From: Alphaproteobacteria bacterium
GTDB lineage: Bacteria > Pseudomonadota > Alphaproteobacteria > GCA-2731375
Assembly (NCBI GenBank): GCA_021776235.1
Contig: JAJFGG010000152.1
Span: 87,284 to 151,283, forward strand
Direction: 5' to 3'
DNA: 64,000 nucleotides
Every line of letters begins with the position of its first letter. Within the stretch, counting starts at the first letter, position 1. A program made the position numbers and the translations under genes. Positions 1-8,428 of the stretch are shown piece after piece. Below the pieces are notes generated by a model, which worked only from the letters and a program-made list of their open reading frames with translations, had not been told where the DNA came from and made no database searches.

Positions 1-288
1 TTCCTTGCCGCCGTCAATACGCTGGATGTGTTCTTCGAGGACGGCATTCTTTATACCGATGGCCAGGACGACACCAGCGGCGAGGTATTCCCACCCTACA
101 AGGTACCCATGTACGCCTGCGATGACGGCCGCTTTCGCTGGTCGAGCTGGCCGGCCATCCTCGAGTTCCATCAGGACGGGGACCGGGTAAGGGTAAGCAT
201 TGCGACGCCGGGCGGGGCGCTATATCACGGCGCTCGCGTCGGCGACGCGGTCCGAAGCCAGATGCCAACACCAGGCGGGGAAGGTTAG
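1..288 (+). CDS. 3' end of an unrecognised protein (truncated at window edge)
   Basis: An open frame runs from the first base to a TAG at 286-288, giving the last 95 residues of a protein whose start lies outside the window. The segment is acidic and aromatic-rich (for example VFFEDGILYTDG and FRWSSWPAILEF) and looks like a soluble beta-rich C-terminal domain. I do not recognise the family. It is followed by a 116-base gap before the next gene on the same strand. The coding call rests on frame continuity and normal codon use only. Confidence 0.55.
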   Translation, partial: FLAAVNTLDVFFEDGILYTDGQDDTSGEVFPPYKVPMYACDDGRFRWSSWPAILEFHQDGDRVRVSIATPGGALYHGARVGDAVRSQMPTPGGEG

Positions 289-404
289 CGATTGCCAGGA
301 GTGCCAATCGGGTATCCAGGTACTTACCTTCTTGCGGCCGAGTGGCGGACTCTGGCAACATTCCTAAGAATTGAGGCATAAGTAACGAAACCGGGAGTAT
401 CGCC

Positions 405-1439
405 ATGCACACTGCCATCCACCCCTTCGACCATCCGGCGGCCTGGAGTGCCACGGATTTTGGGTCCAAGGAGGACCTGACCATCGAACTCGACGGCCGC
501 CATCTGTCCGCACTGGAGGCAGGGCTGGCCGCGCTCAAGGCAAAGAGGTACGGCAATGGGGACATCACCCGCGAGCGCTTTCCTCTGGACGCCATAGCCG
601 AGGACGTCGCCGCCTGGCGGGAAGAGGTTCAGCGCGGCCGCGGCATTCTCATCCTGCGCGGTTTTCCGGTGGCGGACATCGATACCGAGGACCTGGGTCT
701 GATGTATCTGGGTTTTGGCAGCCACTTTGGCCGGCCCACGTCCCAGAGCCCCCTGGGCGATCTGATCGGCGAGGTCGTCGATGTCGGCGGCAAGGACCGC
801 CAAGAGCGCGCCTACCGCAGCAGCCGGCGGCTTTTGTTGCACACCGACCGCTGCGATCATCTTGCCATGCTGTGTGTCCGTCCGGCCGTCTCGGGTGGCA
901 TGAGCGGTTACGCCAGCGGGCTGACCGCCCACAACATCGTGCTGCAAGAGCGGCCGGACCTGATCGAGGCGCTCTATCGAGGCTATCACCATCACCGCTT
1001 TGGCCAGCAAGCCCCCGGCGAACCCCTGGTCACCAGGGAACGTGTCCCGATCTTCTCGGTGGCCGAGGGCGTGCCGTCGGTCATTCTTATTCGCGGCTAT
1101 ATCGATCTGGCGGTACAGGAAGGCCATGTCCGGCTCAGCGACATGGAATTGGAGGCGCTTGATTTCCTGGAATCCGTCACCGAGCGCCCCGATGTGAAGT
1201 TGGAGTTCATGATGGAACCGGGTGAACTCAGCATCGCCAACAACTGCCTGTTGCTGCACAATCGAACGGCGTTTGAGGACGCCGGCGACGCGGCGCAAAA
1301 AAGATTATTGTTGCGCCTATGGTTGCGTGAAGACGCACGGCCCATGGCGCCTGGCGTGCTGGTGCACAAGGGAGCGGCCGGCATCGTCAGGCAGGATGGC
1401 AAAGGAACCTACTACACCCCAGATGCCAAGGCGTCTTGA
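405..1439 (+). CDS. TauD/TfdA-family Fe(II)/2-oxoglutarate dioxygenase
   Basis: A 344-residue protein of the clavaminate synthase-like/TauD superfamily, whose members couple 2-oxoglutarate decarboxylation to substrate hydroxylation using Fe(II). The HxD iron ligands are visible at H146-T-D148 (LLLHTDRCDHL). The distal histidine is probably H285 in CLLLHNRTAF, followed by arginines near 300-304 (KRLLLRLWLRED) that would bind 2-oxoglutarate. No signal peptide is seen, so it should be cytoplasmic. A second dioxygenase follows 75 bases later on the same strand, so the two probably share a transcript. The substrate cannot be read from sequence. The ATG at 405 is the first in-frame start. Confidence 0.85.
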   Translation: MHTAIHPFDHPAAWSATDFGSKEDLTIELDGRHLSALEAGLAALKAKRYGNGDITRERFPLDAIAEDVAAWREEVQRGRGILILRGFPVADIDTEDLGLMYLGFGSHFGRPTSQSPLGDLIGEVVDVGGKDRQERAYRSSRRLLLHTDRCDHLAMLCVRPAVSGGMSGYASGLTAHNIVLQERPDLIEALYRGYHHHRFGQQAPGEPLVTRERVPIFSVAEGVPSVILIRGYIDLAVQEGHVRLSDMELEALDFLESVTERPDVKLEFMMEPGELSIANNCLLLHNRTAFEDAGDAAQKRLLLRLWLREDARPMAPGVLVHKGAAGIVRQDGKGTYYTPDAKAS

Positions 1440-1514
1440 AGCAAGTGTCATGGATGGATAGGTGGATGTTCGCGCCATTAGCAGGCATGATGGCGGGCGG
1501 GAATTGGAAGGGAC

Positions 1515-2390
1515 TTGGCTATGCAGATATCACCGCTTAACGATGCCATCGGCGCCCGGGTAGACGGCGTTGATCTGGCCGCCGGCTTCGATGACGAGAC
1601 CTTCGCGGCCATTCATCAGGCCTGGCTGGATCGTTGCGTGCTGTTGTTCCGCAGGCAAAAGTTGACGCCAGCCCAGTTGGTTGCCTTCGCGGCCCGTTTC
1701 GGGCCGTTGGAACCTCCCCCCGGCAGTGAAAAAGACCTGCGCTCGGATGCCGGTGCCGACGAGGCGCGGGATATGTGGATCATTTCCAACGTGGTAGAGA
1801 ACGGCAAAGCCATTGGCGCTCTTGGCTATGGCGAGGCGGAATGGCATTCCGACATGACCTATCTGAACGTACCGCCCACGGCCTCTGTGCTGTACGGCCA
1901 TGAAGTGCCCGCCATGGGAGCCAATACCTGGTTTGCCAATATGTATGCTGCCTGGGAACAGATGCCGCAGGATCTGCGGAGCGCTGTGGAAAATGCCCAG
2001 GCCCTGCATAATTCCTCCTATACCTCGGCCGGCGAATTGCGCAAGGGAATGGACGCGGTGACCGATGTGCGGGATGCGCCCGGCGCGGTGCACCCCATCG
2101 TCATCACGCATCCGGAAAATGGCCGCCAGGCGCTGTTTCTGGGCCGACGCACCAATGCCTACATCAAGGGCATGACGGTCGCGGACAGCGAAACCATGCT
2201 GGACCGGCTTTGGGATTACTGCGTGGCTGACAGGTTCAGCTATTCCCATCAATGGCAACCCGGCGATGTGCTGATCTGGGACAACCGTTCCACACTGCAT
2301 CGCCGCGACGCTTTCGATCCCGAGGCCCGGCGTATCCTATGGCGCTGTCAGATCAAGGGTACGGCCTTACCGGCGGCGAATGCCGCCTGA
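1515..2390 (+). CDS. TauD/TfdA-family dioxygenase
   Basis: A 291-residue dioxygenase closer to classical TauD than its neighbour. The iron-binding motif is W110-H111-S-D113, and the distal histidine H262 lies in the typical IWDNRSTLHRRDAF block, with R272/R273 placed to bind 2-oxoglutarate. The length matches the family (about 280-300). Taurine, 2,4-D-like herbicides and other small acids are known family substrates, but the substrate here is unknown. The first codons of the downstream acetyltransferase overlap its 3' end by 11 bases, which suggests translational coupling. No sulfonate transporter is nearby, which argues against a dedicated taurine locus. Confidence 0.9.
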   Translation: MAMQISPLNDAIGARVDGVDLAAGFDDETFAAIHQAWLDRCVLLFRRQKLTPAQLVAFAARFGPLEPPPGSEKDLRSDAGADEARDMWIISNVVENGKAIGALGYGEAEWHSDMTYLNVPPTASVLYGHEVPAMGANTWFANMYAAWEQMPQDLRSAVENAQALHNSSYTSAGELRKGMDAVTDVRDAPGAVHPIVITHPENGRQALFLGRRTNAYIKGMTVADSETMLDRLWDYCVADRFSYSHQWQPGDVLIWDNRSTLHRRDAFDPEARRILWRCQIKGTALPAANAA

Positions 2391-2904
2391 CCTGGATACG
2401 GCACGCCTGCATTTGCGGCCCTGGCGGCTGGACGATCTGGAGGTCTGCGTCGCCATGAACATGGACCGGGAGGTGGGCCGCTACCTGTTTCCCCATGGCT
2501 CACCGTTAGAGGCCGAGCAGCGTGAGCTTTGCCGCCACAAGATCACCAGCGGCTGGCCGCAACGTGGCGCCGTTTGGGCGGTTGAATGGGCCGGTGCGGA
2601 CGAGATGCTGGGTTGGTGTGGCCTGTTCCCTTTGGAAGAGACCGGTTTGATCGAAATCGGCTATCGCTACCTGACCACGGCCTGGGGCAAAGGTGTGGCG
2701 ACGGAGGCGGCGGCCCGGGTGCTTGGGCATGGCTTCGGGGTGTTGGCGTTTGATCCCATCGTCGCGGTCACCCATCCCGACAACCTGGGCTCGCAGCAGG
2801 TGTTGACGAAGATCGGTTTGCGGCCCGGCGGCCTGCAATTCCACTACGGCCTGGATCTCAGCTTCTTTGCCCTGGAACGCGCCGACTACTTCGCGTCCCG
2901 ATAA
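2380..2904 (+). CDS. GNAT-family N-acetyltransferase (RimJ/RimL-like)
   Basis: A 174-residue GNAT protein. The acetyl-CoA pyrophosphate-binding motif is visible as TTAWGKGVATEAAARVLGHG around residues 95-115. The later strand-helix segment THPDNLGSQQVLTKIGLRPG is characteristic of the RimJ/RimL (Acetyltransf_3) branch, which acetylates protein N-termini or small amines. The start at 2380 overlaps the preceding dioxygenase by 11 bases in another frame. The N-terminal LDTARLHLRPWRLDDLEV is the usual family opening, which supports that start. It is the last gene of this plus-strand run. The target is not predictable. Confidence 0.88.
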   Translation: MPPDLDTARLHLRPWRLDDLEVCVAMNMDREVGRYLFPHGSPLEAEQRELCRHKITSGWPQRGAVWAVEWAGADEMLGWCGLFPLEETGLIEIGYRYLTTAWGKGVATEAAARVLGHGFGVLAFDPIVAVTHPDNLGSQQVLTKIGLRPGGLQFHYGLDLSFFALERADYFASR

Positions 2905-2982
2905 TCCAGCCCTCAATTGTCTGCCGGCGGCTTTCGTCATCAAACATCTACGATTGCGCTTGAGGGGCAATGACGAGATCTA

Positions 2983-3012
2983 CCGTCACACCCGCGAAAG
3001 CGGGTGTCCAGG
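2983..3012. repeat. REP-type palindrome with GAAA loop
   Basis: ACACCCGC (2988-2995), GAAA, GCGGGTGT (3000-3007) form a perfect 8-bp hairpin, flanked by CCGTC and CCAGGG. This layout matches the widespread proteobacterial intergenic REP-like repeat with a CCCGCGAAAGCGGG core. It lies in the 135-base gap between convergent genes and could act as a bidirectional transcription stop. Confidence 0.6.
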
Positions 3013-3039
3013 GCAACGGGGGGCTGCGTTCCACACTAT

Positions 3040-4206
3040 TCATTTCTCGATGAATGATCGCCCTATCAGCTGGCGGTGGATCTGGTTGGTGCCTTCATAG
3101 ATCTGCGTGATCTTGGCATCCCGCATATAGCGTTCCATGGGGTAATCCTTGCAATAGCCGTAGCCACCGTACAATTGCACCGCATCCGTGGTGATCCGCA
3201 TGGCCAGGTCCGAGGCGCGCATCTTCAGCATCGAGGCCTCGATGCCGATATCCTCCTCGCCCGCATCGATCATGGCGCCGACCCGCCACAGCCAGCTTTC
3301 GCACAACGCCAGATCCGTGACCATATCCGCCAGCATGAACTGAATGCCCTGGAATTCTATGATATTGCGGCCCGATTGCTGCCGTTGATTGATATAGGCA
3401 ACGGCGTCCTCGAAGGCGGCGCGGGCGATGCCCAGGGCGTGGGCGGCGATGGAGGGGCGGGACTTGTTGAGGGCCGAGAACAGGATTTTCAAGCCGTCTC
3501 CCGGCTCGCAAAACAGATTTTCACGGGGCACGCGCACGTTGTTGAAGCTGAGACCGACGATAGGCGCGGCGCGCTGGCCCATCTTGTCCTCCTTGCCCAG
3601 CACTGTCAGGCCCTCGGCGCCTTTTTCCACCAGGACGAACGAGATCGCCGCCCTGTCGTTATCAATCTCGGACCATTTGCCGAACAATCCGTAAAATTCC
3701 GCGTGGTTGCCGCAGGTGATGAATATCTTGCTGCCATTGATGATGATATCGTCACCGTCGGGCGTAAACCGCGTCTTCATCCCCGTCGCATCGGAGCCCG
3801 CGGTGGGTTCGGTGATGCAGAGCGACACCAGGCCGCCAGCGGCGATCTTCGGCAGCAGGCGGGTCTTCTGTTCATGGGAGGCGAAATCGATCACCGGTTT
3901 GACCGCATGGAAAGTATTGCTCCAGACCATGGCGGAAGAGGCGCAGGCCTTGGCCATCTCGCGCACCGCGGCCAGATAGCTCACGTAGGAGGTCATGGCG
4001 CCGCCATATTCGTCGGGGATGAACATGCCGTTCAGGCCCAGCTTGTTGATGGCATGGACGTTGTCCCAGGGAAATTCAGCGCTGCGGTCATATTCGGCGG
4101 CATGTGGCCGCAAATGATCCCGGCACAGGGCGCGCACGGCGTCCAGCAGCAACCGCTCCTCCTCCGCTAGAGCAAGACTGTCGTCGAGGCGCTGTAACAC
4201 TTTCAT
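3040..4206 (-). CDS. Acyl-CoA dehydrogenase
   Basis: A 388-residue FAD-dependent acyl-CoA dehydrogenase. Family signatures are ITEPTAGSDATGMK (131-144), the QLYGGYGYCKDYPMERYMRD block (344-363) and YEGTNQIHR at 370-378, where E371 is in the position of the catalytic base of short/medium-chain enzymes. It should introduce the C2-C3 double bond of an acyl-CoA and pass electrons to ETF. I chose the ATG at 4206 rather than an in-frame start at 4260, because 4260 would run back into the upstream SDR gene, whose stop is at 4217-4219. It is the third gene of a minus-strand operon with the SDR (10-base gap) and enoyl-CoA hydratase. Chain-length specificity is unknown. Confidence 0.93.
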   Translation of the reverse strand: MKVLQRLDDSLALAEEERLLLDAVRALCRDHLRPHAAEYDRSAEFPWDNVHAINKLGLNGMFIPDEYGGAMTSYVSYLAAVREMAKACASSAMVWSNTFHAVKPVIDFASHEQKTRLLPKIAAGGLVSLCITEPTAGSDATGMKTRFTPDGDDIIINGSKIFITCGNHAEFYGLFGKWSEIDNDRAAISFVLVEKGAEGLTVLGKEDKMGQRAAPIVGLSFNNVRVPRENLFCEPGDGLKILFSALNKSRPSIAAHALGIARAAFEDAVAYINQRQQSGRNIIEFQGIQFMLADMVTDLALCESWLWRVGAMIDAGEEDIGIEASMLKMRASDLAMRITTDAVQLYGGYGYCKDYPMERYMRDAKITQIYEGTNQIHRQLIGRSFIEK

Positions 4207-4216
4207 GCTCTTGACC

Positions 4217-4963
4217 TTATTGGTTGATGCTTTGGCCGCCATCCATGACGATGGTTTCACCGGTCAGGCTGGGCAGATCCTCGGCCACCAGCATGGCGAC
4301 CAGACGGGCGACTTCCTCGATACTGGCGGCATCGCCGGTAGGTATGCGGCGACGGATAAAGTTCCGGAAACTTTCGTGCGTCATGTATTCCGCGTTCAGG
4401 TCGGTCTTTACAAAGCCGGGGGCCACATTGACCACGCGGATTTTGTCCTGCGCCCACTCCACCGCCAGGGTGCGGGTCAACGCCCCCAAGGCCGCCTTGG
4501 TGCAATTATAGGCCAGGTTGCGCTTGGCACCCAGGCGTTCGAAGAATGAGCCGATATTGATGATCAGACCGCCGCCCTGGGCAACCATGTGCGGATAGAC
4601 CTCGCGGCAGGCCAGAAATGGCCCGGTAATATTGGTCGCCAGGGTGCGTTCGAATTCGGCCTTGGGGACTTCGGCGCTTATGCCTTCCAAATGCAGACCG
4701 GCATTGTTGATCAGCACGTCTATGCGCCCGGCCTGGTCCGCCAGGGATTTTAGGGCCGTGACGACCTGCGCTTCATCTTCCATGTCGCAAACCAGATTGA
4801 TCAGGTTGCCCGGAACCTCCCGATCCTCGGGTCCCAGGCCCTTGCGCGACAGGCAGCCGATGGTGTGGCCGAGCCCGGCAAGTTCAGCGACAAGGCCCGA
4901 GCCGATGCCCCGGCTGGCGCCGGTTACGGCGATGATCTTGCTCTCTGGCGCGCCCGACGCCAT
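4217..4963 (-). CDS. SDR-family oxidoreductase (FabG-like)
   Basis: A 248-residue classical short-chain dehydrogenase/reductase. Visible are the NAD(P) motif TGASRGIG (14-21), NNAG (86-89), the catalytic serine S139, and YxxxK as Y152-N-C-T-K156. The C-terminal TGETIVMDGGQSIN is typical of FabG-like enzymes. It starts 2 bases after the enoyl-CoA hydratase stop and ends 10 bases before the acyl-CoA dehydrogenase, so the three are co-transcribed. In that setting 3-hydroxyacyl-CoA oxidation or 3-oxoacyl reduction is the natural inference, but SDR substrates cannot be assigned from sequence. Confidence 0.9.
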   Translation of the reverse strand: MASGAPESKIIAVTGASRGIGSGLVAELAGLGHTIGCLSRKGLGPEDREVPGNLINLVCDMEDEAQVVTALKSLADQAGRIDVLINNAGLHLEGISAEVPKAEFERTLATNITGPFLACREVYPHMVAQGGGLIINIGSFFERLGAKRNLAYNCTKAALGALTRTLAVEWAQDKIRVVNVAPGFVKTDLNAEYMTHESFRNFIRRRIPTGDAASIEEVARLVAMLVAEDLPSLTGETIVMDGGQSINQ

Positions 4964-4965
4964 GC

Positions 4966-5733
4966 TCAGCGGTCCTTGAATTCTGGCGCACGCTTTTCCA
5001 GGAAGGCATTGGCCCCTTCGGTTGCATCCTCGCCCTGGAAGGCCAGGGTGTTCAGATCCCGTTCAATGGACAAGCCTTCCGCCAGGGCGGTGTTATCGGC
5101 GCGCATGACCGCTTCCCGGCCATAGCGCAGGACCGGCAGGGAGAAAGCCGCGAATTCCCGTGCATAAGCAATGGCGCCGGCCACGGCGGGGGTTTCGACC
5201 AGCCGGTTGATCAGGCCCATGCTCAGGGCTTCCTCCGCCGCGACCATGCGTCCGGTCATGACCATGTCCAGGGCCCGTCCCTGACCGACCAGACGGGGCA
5301 GGCGCTGGGTGCCGCCATATCCCGGGATCAGGCCCAGCTTGATTTCCGGCACCCCCAGTCTGGCGTTCGCCGTGGCCACGCGCAATGTGCAGGCGGTCGC
5401 CAGTTCCAGGCCGCCGCCCAGGGCATAGCCGTTGATGACCGCCACCGAGGGGATGGTCAGACTGTCCAGCTTGGCGAAAGTCTTCTGGCCCAACTCGGTC
5501 GCGGCCATGGCCTCGACAATGTTGCGGCCCATGAACTCGGATATATCGGCCCCGGCGCAAAAGGCCTTGTCGCCGGCGCCGGTGACCAACAGGGCCCGGG
5601 CATCGGATCCGGCGGCCGCATCAATGGCGGCGCCAATATCCTTGACCACCTGAACGCTCAGGGCGTTCAGTGCTTCCGGACGGTTCAGGGTGATCAGGGC
5701 GAATTCTTCTACCCTGGTGAATTCAACGGGCAT
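4966..5733 (-). CDS. Enoyl-CoA hydratase/isomerase
   Basis: A 255-residue crotonase-fold protein. The oxyanion-hole segment [10 protein letters not shown] (58-67) and both catalytic glutamates are present: E110 in GGGLELA and E130 in [18 protein letters not shown]. It should therefore be a competent enoyl-CoA hydratase. The start is fixed by a strong GGAGGAG ribosome-binding site 7-8 bases upstream of the ATG at 5733; a longer in-frame version to 5763 would have no such site. It is the first gene of the hydratase-SDR-acyl-CoA dehydrogenase operon. The promoter probably lies in the 65 bases between it and the palindromic element at 5799. Confidence 0.93.
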   Translation of the reverse strand: MPVEFTRVEEFALITLNRPEALNALSVQVVKDIGAAIDAAAGSDARALLVTGAGDKAFCAGADISEFMGRNIVEAMAATELGQKTFAKLDSLTIPSVAVINGYALGGGLELATACTLRVATANARLGVPEIKLGLIPGYGGTQRLPRLVGQGRALDMVMTGRMVAAEEALSMGLINRLVETPAVAGAIAYAREFAAFSLPVLRYGREAVMRADNTALAEGLSIERDLNTLAFQGEDATEGANAFLEKRAPEFKDR

Positions 5734-5798
5734 GGCGAGGCTCCTCCGTACAATATAAATCAAGTGTAGAAGGGCCGCCGGTCGGGGACAAGCGCGGC

Positions 5799-6061
5799 TA
5801 GACCACGTTCACGGAACATAGACCCGTTTGACCGCACTTCCCAGCTTCGTGGCTAGGCGAAGGTTGCCGCGCGTAGTGGGACTACGGGCAAAACCTTCAA
5901 CGACGCCACGGCGCTGGGAAGCGCGGCCCTCGGTAGCGCGTGGAGGCCCTTCGGATGCGTTGTTTTGCTTGCCCGTAGTCCCACTACGCGCTGCGCAAAA
6001 CGCCTACCCGAATGACCTCCACACGCCATCAAACGGATCTATGTTCCGTGAACGTGGTCTA
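5799..6061. repeat. 263-bp palindromic element, copy 1 (33-bp terminal inverted repeats, two hairpin domains)
   Basis: The ends 5799-5831 and 6029-6061 are inverted repeats with 32 of 33 matches. Inside are two long hairpins. Domain A (5837-5921) nests CTTCCCAGC/GCTGGGAAG, CGTGGC/GCCACG, GAAGGTT/AACCTTC and apical CGTAGT-GGG-ACTACG. Domain B (about 5939-6025) nests GTGGAGG/CCTCCAC, TTCGG/CCGAA, TTTTGC/GCAAAA and apical CGTAGT-CCC-ACTACG. The 22-base apical segments (5869-5890 and 5970-5991) are inverted copies of each other. The right end contains the TAG stop of the patatin-like gene, so the element supplies or coincides with that stop. No transposase or convincing ORF lies inside. A diverged homologue is at 52176-52437. 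Confidence 0.85.
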
Positions 6062-8407
6062 AAGGGCGGCGATCTCGCGGCGCAGATCGGCCAGCAAATC
6101 GGCACTTTTGCCCAGGTGCAGCGCCTCTGAATCCAGGATTGCGGTGAAGGCCCGCTTTTTCATGGCGACCACATCAATGCCGCCCGCCGCGTCCTCCAAC
6201 TCGGCGCAGTTTATGACGATGTCAATCAACCGCTCGGCGCCGTGCAGGCGGCCCCACAAATAGTCGTTCTCGCGATGGCGGCGGCTGAAAAAGGCGGCGA
6301 AATGTCCCAGGCCCACGCCCTTCAGAATTGCCTCGGCACCGCCCCGGTTCAGGCTGTTGGCATCATCAGGCGAGATCCGGTCAACGCGGATTTCATCAAA
6401 TTCCCCGATGTCGCGCCACGACGTAACCGTGAAGGCCAAGACATCCCAGAAGGCAAACCCGATGAAGCTGTTCAACAGGACCTGGCCGGCCTCGGCGGGC
6501 AAATCCGTATTGGTCGCTTGATCAAGCATCTGGTCGACGCGCCGGCTCAGCCCGCTCAAGGCAAAATCGTCAGCCACCAGGCCGATCAGGGCGCCGATGT
6601 TATGGTCCCGGCCGGATTCAATAGCGGCGGCCATGTCCCGGCAACGGCGGCTAAGCACCGACGCGTCCTGGCAGCGGCGCAGGTCTTCCAACAGATCATA
6701 GATCCGCCCTTTCGTCCGGTCCAGGGCGGCCGCGGTTTCAGAGGCTCGAAAGGTGCCATACATTTCATTCAGGCCGCGCACCACGAAGCGCAACCGGCGG
6801 GCCCGGTAATCAGCGTCCAGGCCGCGTAGAAAGGCCGCCTGTGCCGCGTCTTCGCCGCCGCCATACCGGGGATAGACCCCGGCATCGCCGGCCCAGGTCC
6901 GCAGGCGTTCGGCCCAGCGGTCAATTGCGGCCCGGTCCGCCCGGTGCCCGATGGACCGGGCCAGAATGGTCGCCAATTGCTCGATCACGGCTTCGATCCG
7001 CAGGCGCAGATAGCCGTCGTAGGCATAACCGGATCTGGCCGCCGCCAGGCGGCCGGCCGTGGCCCGCCATTCGGTAATGCGCTCCGTCCGGAACGGCGAT
7101 GTGCTGGTGTCTCCCATGACCTCGGCCACCATTTCGTCAATCCGCGGCATGGCGCTATCCAGCACGGTTTTGAGGCGGTCGACCCGTACGTTGAAACCAT
7201 GTATCCAATCCAGCTCGTCGCGGATCGGTTCATTTCTAGGAATGTCCGACAGGGCGCCTTTCAGGGTTCGCAGCATGCTGGGTGCCCGGCGCGGGCTGCC
7301 GCCGGCGTTGTTGCCGGCCTGTTCGGGAGCGGGATCAATATAGACCAGGCGGCGGTCAACCTGACGATAGGCCGGGCGCTGCTTGATGGCGTCGATGGCC
7401 TGGGCAAAGGGCTTATTGTTCAGCACGCTGCCGTCGATAAAGGCGGCGTCTTCCGGGTTCTGCCCGGCGACATCATAGGCGGTAAAATTGTCCGCAAGGA
7501 ATTGCCTCCGTCTATCCCAGCGTGCCTTGCGCCGCTCCACCAGACGGTCAATTTCGGCAATACGGGCCGGGGGAAACGCGCCGGGAAAGGACGAGGTCGC
7601 TCGTGCGGCGAAAACCAGAGCCGGCAAATCCGGCGCATCGAAATCGGTGCTCATATTTCCGGCGGAGACATAGCGGTGGCGGAAATGCAGACTATGGCGA
7701 TGCTCGCGCTCGGTGACCATATTTGGGTCATGCAGGGGGATGGGCTGGCTGTAGCCGAAAAAGTCCGTCAGGGTGATATACAGGTCCAGCCATTGGCCGG
7801 TGGGCGTCAACGAGGTGCGCGGGCCTTTGCCGTAGCCCATGGCGGCCATGCCGTCATACAGCGTATCGCACAGGGCCGGGCCGCCGAAAGGCGGGCGAAA
7901 CCAGCGCGAACGGATGAATAAGGACAGCTTATCCCGCATTTCCTGATCCGGGGTCAGACGCGCCATCCTGCGCCGGGTCAGGCCCCAGCGCAGCACTGGG
8001 CGCAAAATCCATTTGCTCCACATGGAGGCCCGGCGGTCCGGGGCCAGCAATTCGGAGACATCCGCCTTGTTCAGCCACATGTCGCGCAATGGATCAAAGG
8101 CCAGGTCCAGGGCCAGGGCCCGGGCCAGCAGAATGCCGTTGATGCCGCCCGCGGAAGCGCCGGCGATGACATCCACCACCACATGCAAATTCAGATGCCG
8201 GCCGATGTCATGCAACAGATCCAGATAGACAGCTTCCGTATCCGTGAAATCGCTGTTGGCGGCCCGGCCGCCCGCTTCGGCGCCGGCCTGATGATCAACC
8301 GAGGCCCGGGTCAGTTTCAGAATTTCCTTGCTGACTCCGTGCATGTAGACGGCCAGCGAAACACCGCCATAACAGACCAGTGCCAGGCGCAATTCCTTTT
8401 CCCGCAT
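6059..8407 (-). CDS. Patatin-like phospholipase (patatin-related protein with DUF3376-type C-terminus)
   Basis: A 782-residue protein. The N-terminal half is a patatin domain: LALVCYGGVSLAVYMHG (8-24) provides the glycine-rich oxyanion loop, GASAGG (83-88) carries the nucleophile S85, and IDGSVLNNKPF carries the catalytic D325. The long C-terminal region, rich in Arg/Ala helices, fits the TIGR03607/DUF3376 patatin-related family. The expected activity is lipid acyl hydrolysis; no signal peptide is seen. It begins 21 bases after the carboxyltransferase gene on the same strand, so the two form an operon. Its TAG stop is the last three bases of the palindromic element at 5799-6061, so the extreme C-terminus may have been altered by insertion. 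Confidence 0.88.
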   Translation of the reverse strand: MREKELRLALVCYGGVSLAVYMHGVSKEILKLTRASVDHQAGAEAGGRAANSDFTDTEAVYLDLLHDIGRHLNLHVVVDVIAGASAGGINGILLARALALDLAFDPLRDMWLNKADVSELLAPDRRASMWSKWILRPVLRWGLTRRRMARLTPDQEMRDKLSLFIRSRWFRPPFGGPALCDTLYDGMAAMGYGKGPRTSLTPTGQWLDLYITLTDFFGYSQPIPLHDPNMVTEREHRHSLHFRHRYVSAGNMSTDFDAPDLPALVFAARATSSFPGAFPPARIAEIDRLVERRKARWDRRRQFLADNFTAYDVAGQNPEDAAFIDGSVLNNKPFAQAIDAIKQRPAYRQVDRRLVYIDPAPEQAGNNAGGSPRRAPSMLRTLKGALSDIPRNEPIRDELDWIHGFNVRVDRLKTVLDSAMPRIDEMVAEVMGDTSTSPFRTERITEWRATAGRLAAARSGYAYDGYLRLRIEAVIEQLATILARSIGHRADRAAIDRWAERLRTWAGDAGVYPRYGGGEDAAQAAFLRGLDADYRARRLRFVVRGLNEMYGTFRASETAAALDRTKGRIYDLLEDLRRCQDASVLSRRCRDMAAAIESGRDHNIGALIGLVADDFALSGLSRRVDQMLDQATNTDLPAEAGQVLLNSFIGFAFWDVLAFTVTSWRDIGEFDEIRVDRISPDDANSLNRGGAEAILKGVGLGHFAAFFSRRHRENDYLWGRLHGAERLIDIVINCAELEDAAGGIDVVAMKKRAFTAILDSEALHLGKSADLLADLRREIAAL

Positions 8408-8428
8408 GGACCCGGTCCCGATGGCGCG

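Noticed and set aside
5828..6130. Plus-strand frame through the palindromic element
   Set aside because: It is an artefact of the element's inverted repeats; it has no ribosome-binding site, and its product is Arg/Pro-rich without a domain.
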